From Alviniconcha marisindica (Eukaryota; Mollusca; Gastropoda; Provannidae), in NCBI GenBank assembly GCA_018857735.1, contig JABMCL010001683.1, positions 666,001 to 730,000 of the forward strand: a stretch of DNA of 64,000 bases, written 5' to 3'. Positions 1 to 39,600 of the stretch are shown piece after piece. Positions within the stretch are counted from its first letter, which is position 1; each line of letters begins with the position of its first letter. The translations under genes were made by a program, and so were the position numbers. The notes beneath the pieces were generated by a model that made no database searches, had not been told where the DNA came from, and saw only the letters and a program-made list of their open reading frames with translations.

Positions 1-105
1 TCCTGGCCTGCTGCAGACCCAGGCCCGACAACTGGCAGTCGTAGCCGTGGACTCTCAGCAGAAGGGACTTCAGTTTCTGCACCACGGTGCCCCACTGTGG
101 TGACA
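1..105 (-). CDS. Partial exon of an unrecognised minus-strand gene, cut by the left edge
   Basis: On the minus strand a T-rich tract ending TTCTTGCTATTGCAG (106-120) looks like a 3' splice site. The bases after it stay open to the window edge, reading SPQWGTVVQKLKSLLLRVHG then YDCQLSGLGLQQAR. I do not recognise the protein. The plus strand is also open here (LLQTQARQLAVVAVDSQQKG), but it ends at a stop near 113 without a good donor, so I prefer the minus reading. It would be an internal or last exon of a gene lying mostly to the left. Confidence 0.4.
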
Positions 106-875
106 CTGCAATAGCAAGAACAAAATGGTCTAATATCTCTGGTGGTTACTGTAATGTTTGGACTGTCAGCTGATACCTTTTCCCGAAAGTTTGACCACTG
201 CACCTTACAGCCTAAAGCAAATTGTCTTGTGAATAAAATTTGGCAAGCATGCTTTTCCAAAGAATGATAATGACTTCTGAACCTAAATCGGTCACCACGT
301 CAGACTGCAACAGAAACTGCATACCATGGCAAACTGATCTGTGATACTTTCTGTGCAGTTGACAGAGGACATGATCCCAGAAATGAGATTTAGAATGACC
401 CTATAGACATAGCTATCCTGTCTGTGTATAGCAGCATTTACATGATTGAAGATTTTGAAATTGAAACCAAAACACATATTCACATCAAATGCTGAATGAG
501 AAAAAATATATGCAGCCCGATTTCAGTTCCTCTCATTGCCAAGCCCGTGGCCTGGAACTGCGTTAGCTGATAATCATCTGCTGGTGCTGTGCGCGCTGTT
601 CTGATGAGTTCAAACCTTTTGTGAACTGCAAATTCACCTAACATTTCCACTTTTGTGCATTACGGCACAACTGCACTTTCCTGTGTGTTTGGCGCATGAT
701 GCGCTGTACAAATTATCAAGAAGCACCATGTGGTGCAGAATTATAGTATTTAATTTAAAATGATAGTAAAAACAGCCAAATAATGTAAAAAACAGATTTT
801 TACGGCACTGTTTTAAGACCATTTTGAGGACCATTCAGACCACATTAATTACTTTATTTTGTTTTTGTTTTGCAG
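106..875. other. Non-coding stretch, nothing recognised
   Basis: Unique-looking AT-rich sequence between the left-edge exon and the first plus-strand exon. No repeat array, RNA gene or convincing exon is seen. A promoter or 5' UTR of the plus-strand gene could lie here, but nothing in the sequence shows one. Confidence 0.4.
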
Positions 876-29519
<28,644 letters not shown>

Positions 29520-30050
29520 TGGTTGACTGGATTCCGTGTGATATGATATCTGTATTAGTGAAAATGGCGACTGATTGTAGTTTGAGTGAAATCATTGTCA
29601 TTGGAGGTTATCTGTCTATGGACACACTTCTGTGGGCTGTGATTTGGGGACGATTGTGGGCTGTGATTTGGGGACAATTGTGGGGTGTGATTTCAGGACA
29701 GTTGTGGACATTTTACAATCTTAGACGTGTTCCATGAACTTGGCCAGCATTTTCTTTGTCCAAGCAAGTGTAAACTAATTCCGTCCAACATGACTAATGG
29801 CAGCATTGCATTCAGCACACCTCTCTCCGATCAAATCCTAACCATCATGCATTCTGTTGCCAGTGTATGTCAGTTCCTTAGTATGATTTGATGTTTGACT
29901 GACACCCGTAGATGTGTAGGTGTCGGTCAGTGCTGACTGTTTGTCTATTGAAATCTTTGTGTGTTGCACACACCAAACTGTGTAGCTGCAAAAACTACTT
30001 TGAATGAACAATGTAAAACATTAAACTATGTTCATTTATCATTGATTGTA
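29520..30050 (+). other. Presumed 3' UTR of the plus-strand gene
   Basis: Sequence after the stop contains two short copies of GGGCTGTGATTTGGGGAC (29635-29690). ATTAAA lies at 30020-30025, followed by a G/T-rich stretch from about 30046. That arrangement suits a poly(A) site near 30040. Confidence 0.35.
30020..30025 (+). terminator. Candidate poly(A) signal ATTAAA
   Basis: The first close match to AATAAA after the plus-strand stop, with a GT/G-rich element downstream. Weak alone; AATAAA copies near 32006 and 33276 are alternatives. Confidence 0.3.
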
Positions 30051-30679
30051 GGGGGAGGGGGGGGGAGGAGGGGTGCATGCAAAGGTCAAGACCCTCTGGC
30101 AAAAACCAGAATGTAAAATGTTTTTAGTAATATTATCTCATCAGCTTTACTTCTTTTTTAAACTGTGATATGGAGATGCAAAAGTTTTACTCCATCATTA
30201 TGACCATACATTGTGTGTGTGTTTATAACTCTATATATATATATAGGTATCAGTTTTACTGGGTGACTTATGAACTCTTGTGATAGTAATTGTCTGGTCA
30301 TACTGATATAATCAGCCCAGTCTCTTTGAAATGACATCGATGAGCATCATCTGTGATATATATGTACATTACCATGGCTCGCAACAGATTCACGGAGGAG
30401 GATTAATCATCAGGTGGGGGGAGGGGGGTGCGGTCACCATCAGTCTGTCTTTTAGACAATATCTTCAGTCTCTGACTTTTGAGCAGAATGCCAGCTGCCC
30501 GAGGGCGCATGCTCCACAAACAACATTCCCTTTTGTGTCTCACTGGTGGTCAGCTCCAGTTCACAATCCAGGACTTGATCCTCTGTGGCCTAGTGCGAAA
30601 TTTGTCATCAGTGACAGTGCTTGTTTGAAGTTACCACAGGAAGGCAGGTTTTGACGTTGGTCTGCAGCGCTTTGCTGCC

Positions 30680-30942
30680 TGTGCTTTAGGAAAGAGTGAA
30701 CAACTGCTGGTGAGGTTGACAAAATGGAACAGCTCTAGAGAAATGTACTCGCCTATACGACAACGCATAAAAAACAATTAAAAACACAAGCGCTTTTGAC
30801 ACACAGTCTTCGTCTGGTGTAAGAAGAGATTACACCAGATGAAGACTATGTGTTGAAAGCGCTTGTGTTTTTAGTTGTTCTTTATGGGTTGTTGTATAGG
30901 TGAGCACATTTCTCTAGAGCTGTTCTGTTTTGTGCTTTAGGA
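30680..30942. mobile_element. Foldback (hairpin) element with 12-bp target duplication
   Basis: TGTGCTTTAGGA flanks the element on both sides (30680-30691 and 30931-30942). Inside is an inverted repeat of about 100 bp per arm, from 30721 to 30930 with a centre near 30825-30832. GAACAGCTCTAGAGAAATGT on the left matches the reverse complement of ACATTTCTCTAGAGCTGTTC on the right. AACACAAGCGCTTT pairs with AAAGCGCTTGTGTT. The loop is GAAGAGA. It has no coding capacity, so it is MITE- or foldback-like. The 40-bp left end before the inverted arm is unpaired. Confidence 0.75.
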
Positions 30943-31024
30943 GTTAGCCATTAGATTTCAGCATTCTGTGGGCTGCACAGGGTCGGGTCCCCTCAGGACA
31001 AGTGTTTTAAAGGGTGGGATACAA

Positions 31025-31942
31025 AGGTGGATAGTATGTACTGACAGAGGGGGGAGGGGGGTAGTATGTACTGACAGAGGGGGGAGGGGGGTAGTATGTA
31101 CTGACAGAGGGGGGAGGGGGGTAGTATGTACTGACAGAGGGGGGAGGTGGTAGTATGTACTGACAGAGGGGGGAGGGAGGGTAGTATGTACTGACAGAGG
31201 GGGGAGGGGGTAGTATGTACTGACAGAGGGGGGAGGGGGTAGTATGTACTGACAGAGGGGGGTAGTATGTACTGACAGAGGGGGGAGGGAGGTAGTATGT
31301 ACTGACAGAGGGGGAGGTGGGTAGTATGACTGACAGAGGGGGGAGGGAGGTAGTATGTACTGACAGAGGGGGGAGGTGGGTAGTATGTACTGACAGAGGG
31401 GGGAGGGAGGTAGTATGTACTGACAGAGGGGGGAGGGTAGTATGTACTGACAGAGGGGGGTAGTATGTACTGACAGAGGGGGGAGGGGGTAGTATGTACT
31501 GACAGAGGGGGGAGGGAGGTAGTATGTACTGACAGAGGGGGGAGGGGGGTAGTATGTACTGACAGAGGGGGGAGGGGGGTAGTATGTACTGACAGAGGGG
31601 GGTAGTATGTACTGACAGAGGGGGGAGGGGGGTAGTATGTACTGACAGAGGGGGGAGGGGGGTAGTATGTACTGACAGAGGGGGGAGGGGTAGTATGTAC
31701 TGACAGAGGGGGGAGGGGGTAGTATGTACTGACAGAGGGGGGTAGTATGTACTGACAGAGGGGGGAGGGAGGTAGTATGTACTGACAGAGGGGGGAGGTG
31801 GGTAGTATGTACTGACAGAGGGGGGAGGGAGGTAGTATGTACTGACAGAGGGGGGTAGTATGTACTGACAGAGGGGGGAGGGAGGTAGTATGTACTGACA
31901 GAGGGGGGAGGTGGGTAGTATGTACTGACAGAGGGGGGAGTT
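31025..31942. repeat. Purine/G-rich minisatellite, ~30-bp unit
   Basis: About 32 units of TAGTATGTACTGACAGAG followed by GGGGGGAGG(T/A/G)GGG of variable length. Every unit carries two G runs on the plus strand, so G-quadruplex formation is plausible (inference). Minus-strand frames rich in Pro/Ser/Tyr are artefacts. Confidence 0.96.
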
Positions 31943-32400
31943 TGTGGTCATAGCCATCTCAGAACTGCAAGGTGTCATTTTATTCTTTCAAAAAGTAGCA
32001 TAAAAATAAATACCATCCCATCTTATTCATCATATATATATTGCATGTCTTTTGACTTTAGAAAATGACAGCTGAGAATGGTTGAAAAGTACTGTTCTCG
32101 TTCCACATCTTACATCCATGGTATTCATGTCAACGCTTTTATTGAATTCATCTGCTACCATTAATGTTACTGAAAATATTGTACACCTTTATTCATTTTT
32201 GTCATGTTTCTGTCTGTTTACGTATGACTATACTTTTTCCTTGATTGTATAATTTGCTTGAACAGTTGATTTCACAGTGTGTGGTGGCAGAGCATTGCAA
32301 GTGAGCAATTTGGTATGAACTGGAAACATTCATCACTTGCCTTTCCTGCTGTAGTACACATCAGCCCCAGGACTACAGCAGGTCCAGTTAGGCTTCAGTG
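31943..32400. other. Intergenic, nothing recognised
   Basis: AT-rich sequence with AATAAA near 32006 on the plus strand. Confidence 0.4.
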
Positions 32401-32409
32401 GAGTGAATC

Positions 32410-32412
32410 AAC

Positions 32413-32492
<80 letters not shown>

Positions 32493-32493
32493 C

Positions 32494-32541
<48 letters not shown>

Positions 32542-32560
32542 CACACACACACACACGCAA
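32410..32560 (+). repeat. (CA)n microsatellite
   Basis: About 150 bp of CA repeat with a few interruptions (AACAAC near 32492, CGCA). Confidence 0.98.
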
Positions 32561-32635
32561 TAGGAATATGAGTGGAGAACAAGTCACAGATCAGAAAGTG
32601 TGTTGGAAGAGGCCGGTCTGTGTGACTGATGAAGT

Positions 32636-32932
32636 TAGAAAGGCATAAACTGGACGGTAACTTCCGGTAGTGGGACTAAAGGAATAAACTGGATGGTAAC
32701 TTCTGGTAGTGGGACTAAAGGAATACACTGGATGGTAACTTCTGGTAGTGGGACTAAAGGAATAAACTGGATGGTATCTTCTGGTAGTGGGACTAAAGGC
32801 ATACACTGGATGGTAACTTCTGGTAGTGGGACTAGCCAGTTAGAAAAGCACTGACTGGATGGTGATATCTGGTAGTGGGACTAGCGGGTTAGAAAGGCAT
32901 AAACTGGATGGTGAATTCTAGTAGTGGGACTA
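32636..32932. repeat. Minisatellite, 39-bp unit
   Basis: About seven copies containing AAACTGGATGGTAACTTCTG and GTAGTGGGACTAA. Confidence 0.93.
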
Positions 32933-33539
32933 AGTCATGAGATTAAGATATTTTGCCATATTGCTTTGGAGCTGGAATTGTTCAAATTCAGACAAAATAT
33001 GTGTGTGATCAATAGTTTTATACTATCTGTTTAGTTTCCGCTCTGGTTTACTCATGCAACATTGCACTAATAATTAGCACTTGCTACTGAACTTTAAAAC
33101 TATAGAATACTTGAGGAATTGTATGTCTCATTAAACATTCATCACAAAATCGATGTAAAAAAATAAGAGTAAGATAAACTGGGAGCATTTTATTTGAGGT
33201 TCCTGATGATGCTGATTATTGACAATGAATGCATATATACCAACTGCGTTTACTTTGCCAGCAGCATTTTCCTATAAATAAACTATATGCATGACTGTAA
33301 ATTCTATGCAGTAGCTGTGGCGTGTTTACGTGTGCATGTGTGTGTGAGCCATCAGCATGCGTACAGCAAACTGCACTGATTGCCAAGTGAAGCTGGTCAA
33401 TACTGAATTAACCATGATAATTCTATACATCAATATTACTGTGAAACTCCATCAGGTATGGGCAATCACTGTGTGTGCTTGTGTGTTAGCGTACATGCAT
33501 GTGCGAGTGTGTGCATGATTGTGCAAGTTTGCGTGAGAC

Positions 33540-33548
33540 TCTGTGTGT

Positions 33549-33589
<41 letters not shown>

Positions 33590-33812
33590 GGTATCTGCAT
33601 GTGCGTGTTTGTGTGTGTGTGTGTGATGAATATCTGCATGTGCATGCCTGTGTGTGTGTGTGTGTGTGAGATGAATATCTGCATATGCGTGCCTGTGTGT
33701 GTGTGTGTGTTTGTGATGAATACCTGCATGTGCATGCCTGTGTGTGTGTGTGTGTGTGTGATGAATATCTGCGTATGCATGCCTGTGTGTGTGTGTGTGT
33801 TTGATGGTTATC
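33540..33812. repeat. Compound (GT)n with ~52-bp higher unit
   Basis: Five copies of GATGAATATCTGCATGTGCA + TGCCT alternating with (GT)8-15 runs. Confidence 0.93.
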
Positions 33813-33943
33813 TGCACGGTCTACTGCCCTTCATGGCCTGCTGGCACTCACTGCTGTTTCAAAACCACTACTGTCAGCATACAGGCCAAGTACACCCCCC
33901 ACACATACACAGACACCCTTCAGCTTCATCTCTCTTTTCAACG

Positions 33944-33949
33944 TTTATT
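33944..33949 (-). terminator. COG1: Candidate distal COG1 poly(A) signal AATAAA
   Basis: AATAAA on the minus strand about 2.5 kb past the COG1 stop. A second AATAAA lies at 34317-34322. Neither has a compelling downstream GU-rich element, so the true 3' end is open. Confidence 0.25.
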
Positions 33950-34158
33950 TGTTCCCCACGTCCACAGGCACAAGTCCTTGTGCACCTCTACTGATATTTA
34001 CATACAATAATGACCACTTCTGTAATACAATGTTTACAATGAACAACAGAAAATCAGAAGAAAAACCCCAGATGTTATAAATATCAATAATTTCCTGTGC
34101 TTAGTTTTCTGGCAATTTGTTAAAGTGATACACAAGTTCACACACACATCACATTTTT

Positions 34159-34208
34159 CCCTGATATAACTGTAATGGTTGACTGGGCGTAAAACACCAA
34201 GTTACTTC
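34159..34208 (-). repeat. Dispersed repeat tail (copy 3)
   Basis: CCTGATATAACTGTAATGGT then TGACTGGGCGTAAAACACCA, the reverse complement of the element ends at 7676 and 11321. Confidence 0.65.
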
Positions 34209-35524
34209 TACACACCTGCACACTCACACACTGTTGTACAGAGTGAAAACTGATGAAGGGAGAGAACTGCAGCCAAGAGTAGTGTACTCTGATGAGCCAG
34301 AGCCAGTAGGGTGCATTTTATTCGTTTTGTACTTTCAGTGTCTCTTCATATAGACACTCAAGATCATCTGAAGCGCTTTGGCAGCAAGTCTATGCTTCAT
34401 TTTTGCTACACAGATAAGGGTATTTTATACATAATACGCACAGTGAAGGGGGTGGGGGGTGGATATTGTAACCACTTTAAAGACGGATCAGAGGTAAATA
34501 CTGCCCCCTCTCAAAAAATTAAAATGACAAGAAAAAGAATGGCTGTAAAGTAAGTCACTGCAGATAACTGCCATTATTTGCAGTGTGGACTTGACATCAG
34601 CTGTTGTTTGGACAAGGTATGTTGTGAATAACTCCATGCAGGATACAATTCACTGACACTGCACACTGTCATCAAGCAGCAGTTAAACCATGTGGCCAAG
34701 ATCCCTAAAAAGCCTTCAGTGCATACAATGCTCACCTTGTTTGCAATGCCACATGCACAGAAAACCACAGGACTGGTGTTTGTTTCCCTCGTCCTAAAGC
34801 CTACATGAAAAGAACTAAACCAAAAAATACTGACATTTCATGAAGTTTAAGCTAAGTATTGTTTCTAACAACCTGCAAAACAAACACAAGAACCAAAACA
34901 AACAAAAACAGAACAAAAGAGGCCCACTGTAATAAAGTTAACCAGGTAAAATCACACTGCCATCAAAGTGAAAATATTGACTAAAACCCATCTGACACCG
35001 TCCCACACTTGTGAGCCAGAGGTATAAAGATTAACCAAGAAACCAATGAAATCATATGAATAATCCAATGAAAGTAGCTAGACAACTGATACAACAGGAA
35101 TCACTGTGCTAACAGTGTACCAGTAGGCCAAAACATTTTGCATTATCACATATTGAGGTTGATACCACACCACAGAAAAAAAAAAGAAGCGTACTTGGAC
35201 CAGAAAATTAATTCTGTATATGTATACATTCCCTGCATAATCGGACTTCATGCATATGCTTCTTGCTCTGATACAGTATCTTTTCTGCGATCACTCACTG
35301 TGTTCTGTGGGCTCCACATTCAAACCAGTGACTCGGATTACCACCAAGCTGAGATCTATAGGTTCCATTTATACAAACTGTAGGTGATTATGGAGGTCAG
35401 TGTTCAAAAATAAGATGCATAGGCTAGGAGAGGGTAGCTCAGTAAAGCATCTTTTTGAATGACAGCTTCAGATTCACAACAGTAATGAAGAAGGCCTGTT
35501 GCCTTCATTTCCAAGCTCAGTGTA

Positions 35525-36060
35525 CCAGCCTTCACATCTGCCTGGTCACACCTGACAGGAACCCTTCCCCACCAAACACCTGCATCTGTACCAGCCTCTA
35601 CATCTGCCTGGCGCTGGGTGTCACACCTGATGGGAACCCTTCCCTACCCAAACACCTGCATCACACCTGACGGGAGCCCTGCCCTACCCAAACACCTGCA
35701 TCACACCTGATGGGAACCCTGCCCTACCCAAACACCTGCATCACACCTGATGGGAACCCTTCCCTACCCAAACACCTGCACCAGCTTTCATATTTGCCTG
35801 ACGCTGGGTGTCACACTTGACAGGAACCCTCACCTACACAAACACCTGCACCACACCTGACGGGAACCTCCCCTACCCAAACACCTGCACCACACCTGCC
35901 AGGAACCCTCCCCTACACAAACACCTGCACCACGCCTCATGGGAACCCTCCCCTACACAAACACCTGCACCACACCTGACGGGAACCCTCCCCTACACAA
36001 ACACCTGCACCATGCCTCATGGGAACCCTCCCCTACACAAACACCTCTACCTCCGCTGCA
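35525..36060. repeat. Minisatellite, ~39-bp unit
   Basis: About 13 units containing CACACCTGACGGGAACCCT and CCCCTACACAAACACCTGCA. It would lie in the 3' UTR of COG1 if transcription runs past 35.5 kb. Confidence 0.93.
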
Positions 36061-36119
36061 GTCTCCTCCCAAGCAGACTGTGAGCTAACCCAAGTGTTCA
36101 GTTAGATCACTTCACCCCA

Positions 36120-36195
36120 TACATACTACTACTAATAATGGGTACTTAGAGTGCCTAACCCACGCTGGCCCAAAGTGCTTATAAAAAGAAAACAC
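36120..36195. mobile_element. Short SINE-tail-like fragment
   Basis: AATAATGGGTACTTAGAGTG, then CCTAACCCACGCTGG and CCCAAAGTGCTTATAAAA. This resembles the common tail block of invertebrate SINEs and the tail at 6391-6430, but it is short. Confidence 0.35.
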
Positions 36196-36471
36196 ACACA
36201 GAATGCCTGAAAAGCTCAGGACTTCAATGTCCGTTCAGCCAAAGGGAAGTACTTTGCCATGACATCCGGGGCAGGCAATCGCTGGGTCAGCACCCAGTCA
36301 ACTGTGAAGGTCACACCAGAGAGCAGTGAGGCCTGGAGGTATAATTATATATATCTGAAAGAATCAAAAGTAGGGAAAACATATTCCCAACCCTCCCCCC
36401 CCCACCCCTCCCCCCCCACCCCACCAAGAATATCTAGCAGTGGCTTCCCTTACTTCAGAGCTAGCACACAA

Positions 36472-36633
36472 TCATGACTTTCCACCGATGTTGGAGAAGA
36501 GCCGAGAGCCCATGCTGCCCAGGCGGTCCAGTTTGTCGTAGAAGGAGCTGCTGAGGTCGCTCTGTGAGGAGTTCTTGGGCAGAGTTGCCTCGACAACCGA
36601 GGTTAGCGAGGAGGCTCCCCCACTGTCCGCCGA
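36472..36633 (-). CDS. COG1: COG1 last exon and stop
   Basis: Acceptor CTCTGTTGCTGCCAG. 53 codons end with [20 protein letters not shown], then GKS and TGA (36472-36474). The Ser-rich lead and hydrophobic tail match the style of animal COG1 C-termini. The adjoining 38-bp array reaches into the polypyrimidine region of this acceptor. Confidence 0.88.
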   Translation of the reverse strand, partial: SADSGGASSLTSVVEATLPKNSSQSDLSSSFYDKLDRLGSMGSRLFSNIGGKS

Positions 36634-39600
36634 CTGGCAGCAACAGAGGAACAGTTCACGTGATGAAAAACCAATGGGAACAGATCAGGCGATGAAAACA
36701 AAAAACATTAAGGTGAACAGTTTACATGATGAAATCACAAAAAACACCAATGAGAACAGTTCAGGTGATGAAAGCACAGAACCACAAATAGAAACAGTTA
36801 ACATGATAAAAACACAAAAACACCAGTGGGAACAGTTTAGGTGATGAAAGCACAAAAACACCAATGGGAACAGTTTAGGTGATGAAAACAAAAAAACACC
36901 AATGGGAACAGTTTAGGTGATGAAAACAAAAAAACACCAGTGGGAACAGTTCAGGTGATAAAAACACCAGTGGGAACAGTTTAGGTGATGAAAACAAAAA
37001 ACACCAGTGGGAACAGTTCAGGTGATGAAAGCGCAAAAACACCAATGGGAACAGTTTAGGTGATGAAAGCACAAAAAAACACCCATGGGAACAGTTTGGG
37101 TGATGAAAGCACAAAAAACACCAATGGGAACAGTTTAGGTGATGAAAGCACAAAAAAACACCAATGGGAACAGTTTGGGTGATGAAAGCACAAAAAACAC
37201 CAATGGGAACAGTTTGGGTGATGAAAGCACAAAAAACACCAACGCGAACAGTTCAGGTGATGAAAGCACAAAAACACCAACGCAAACAGTTCGGGTGATG
37301 AAAGCACAAAAAAACACCACCCCAAAACAAGTATCATGCAATATGCTGCAGAGGGGGTGGGCCAGAGAAAACAGCCGGAGGTCGTGGAAAGAAGAGGCAG
37401 GAGAGCATTCTGGACAAAATTAGCAGTGACCTTCACGGTAAGAGACGAACGACCTCCAATGTAAGTGGGGATGTGTCTTCTAATGCAAGAGTGACCTCCA
37501 ATCTTCAGGGACTGAGACAGTGTCAGTAAGACTGACATGTTCAGACAGATGAAATTGCACATAGTGTCAGTATGAGAGAGAGAAGTTAGACAGATGAAAC
37601 TGCACAATGCTGGTAAGAGACTGACAATTCAGATGGATGAAATTGCACAGTGCTGGTAAGCGACTGACAATTCAGATGGATGAAATTGCACAAAGTGTCA
37701 GTTAGAGCCTGACAATTCAGACAGATGAAATTGCACAGTGCTGGTAAGAGACTGACAATTTAGATGGATGAAATTGCACAAAGTGTCAGTAAGAGACTGA
37801 CAATTCAGACAGATGAAATTGCACAGTGCTGATAAGAGACTGACAATTTAGATGGATGAAATTGCACAAAGTGTCAGTAAGAGACTGACAATTCAGATGG
37901 ATGAAACTGCACAGTGTCAGTAAGAGACTGACAATTTAGATGGATGAAATTGCACAAAGTGTCAGTTAGAGACTGACAATTCAGACAGATGAAATTGCAC
38001 AGTGCTGGTAAGAGACTGACGATTCAGATGGATGAAATTGCACAGTGTGGGTAAGAGAATGACAAGTTCAGACAGATGAAACTGCACACTGTCAGTAAGA
38101 GACTGACAATTCAGACAGATAAAATGGCACAGTGTCGGCAAGAGAGTGACAAGTTCAGACGACACAACAGGCACTCACCCTGCTGATGGTCTGGGACACC
38201 AGCATCTGCTGCATGCTGGAGCGACTGGGTTGGGATCCCAGTGGCAGCAGTGGAAAGCGAGCAGAGCAAGACGTCAGCGCCAAGACATTGTGCTGCTCCT
38301 GCCCTCCCATGGTCGGTCGGCCGGAACTGAGCATAGCGTGACGGTCTGACATGGAGAGAGCCCCTAGTAGCACCTGCAGCAGAATGTAAGAAACAACACC
38401 TGACACTTAACTTTGAAATCTGAAAACAAAAAGACACTCTCTGCTTTTTTCCCTTTTTTTTCTTCTAAGACTATTTTGGATCTGACAACGGTATGGCTTT
38501 GAGAAAGGTGACAGGAAAAGAATTCAGACATGAAATTGCACACACACACACGCACACACACACACGTATGCACCCACACACACCCACCACACATACACAC
38601 ACACACATACACACACACACACCACACACACACACACACACATGCACACCCACACCCACGCACACGCATGCACACACACACACACACGCACACACGCACA
38701 CGCATGCACACACACACACACGCACACGCATGCACACCCACACCCACACACACAGGCAGGCAGACACAGGTATGCAAATACACATACAGAGACAAAAACA
38801 ACAACAAAGAGTTCATCATACAGATACATACTACGAGCACACACACACATACATGGACGCACACACACACAAGCTTACCGCACTGCGCTGTGTGGCCTTC
38901 ATGATGTTGGCCTGTAGGTAGGGGGAGAAGACGTCCAAGTCAAAGGGGTCCACGTGCTCCTCCAGCCCCTCCACCACTTGCTGACTGCGCCGCTGGAACG
39001 ACTTGCTGGCCTGCAGTCAGTCACCTCATCCAGTCACACCCACAGCAAAGGGCACAGGGTACCATCACACCCACAGCAGTCACACCCACAGCACAGACAC
39101 ACCCACAGCACAGACACACCCACAGTACAGTCACACCCACAGCACAGTCACCCACAGCACAGTCACACCCACAGCAGTCACACCCACTACACAGTCACAC
39201 CCCACAGAACAGGGCACACCCACAGAACAGGGCACACCCACAGAACAGGGCACACCCACAGAACAGTCACAGCACAGTCACACCCACAGCACAGGGCACA
39301 GTCACACCCACAGCACAGTCACACCCACAGCAGTCACACCCACAGAACAGGGCACTCCCACAGCACAGGGCAGTCACACCCACAGCACAGTCACACCCAC
39401 AGAACAGGGCACACCCACAGCACAGGGCACAGTCACACCCACAGCACAGTCACACCCACAGCACAGTCACACCCACAGCACAGACACACCCACAGTACAG
39501 TCACACCCACAGCAGTCACCCACAGCACAGTCACACCCACAGCACAGTCACACCCACAGCAGTCACACCCACTGCACAGTCACACCCACAGCACAGTCAC

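Noticed and set aside
1..113. Plus-strand reading of the left edge as the end of a gene (LLQTQARQLAVVAVDSQQKG)
   Set aside because: No donor or poly(A) context supports it; the minus strand has a clear acceptor at the same border.
32403..32648. His/Thr-rich and Val/Cys-rich frames over CA/TG repeats (also near 33.5, 38.6 and 44.2 kb)
   Set aside because: Translations of dinucleotide repeats with no coding evidence.
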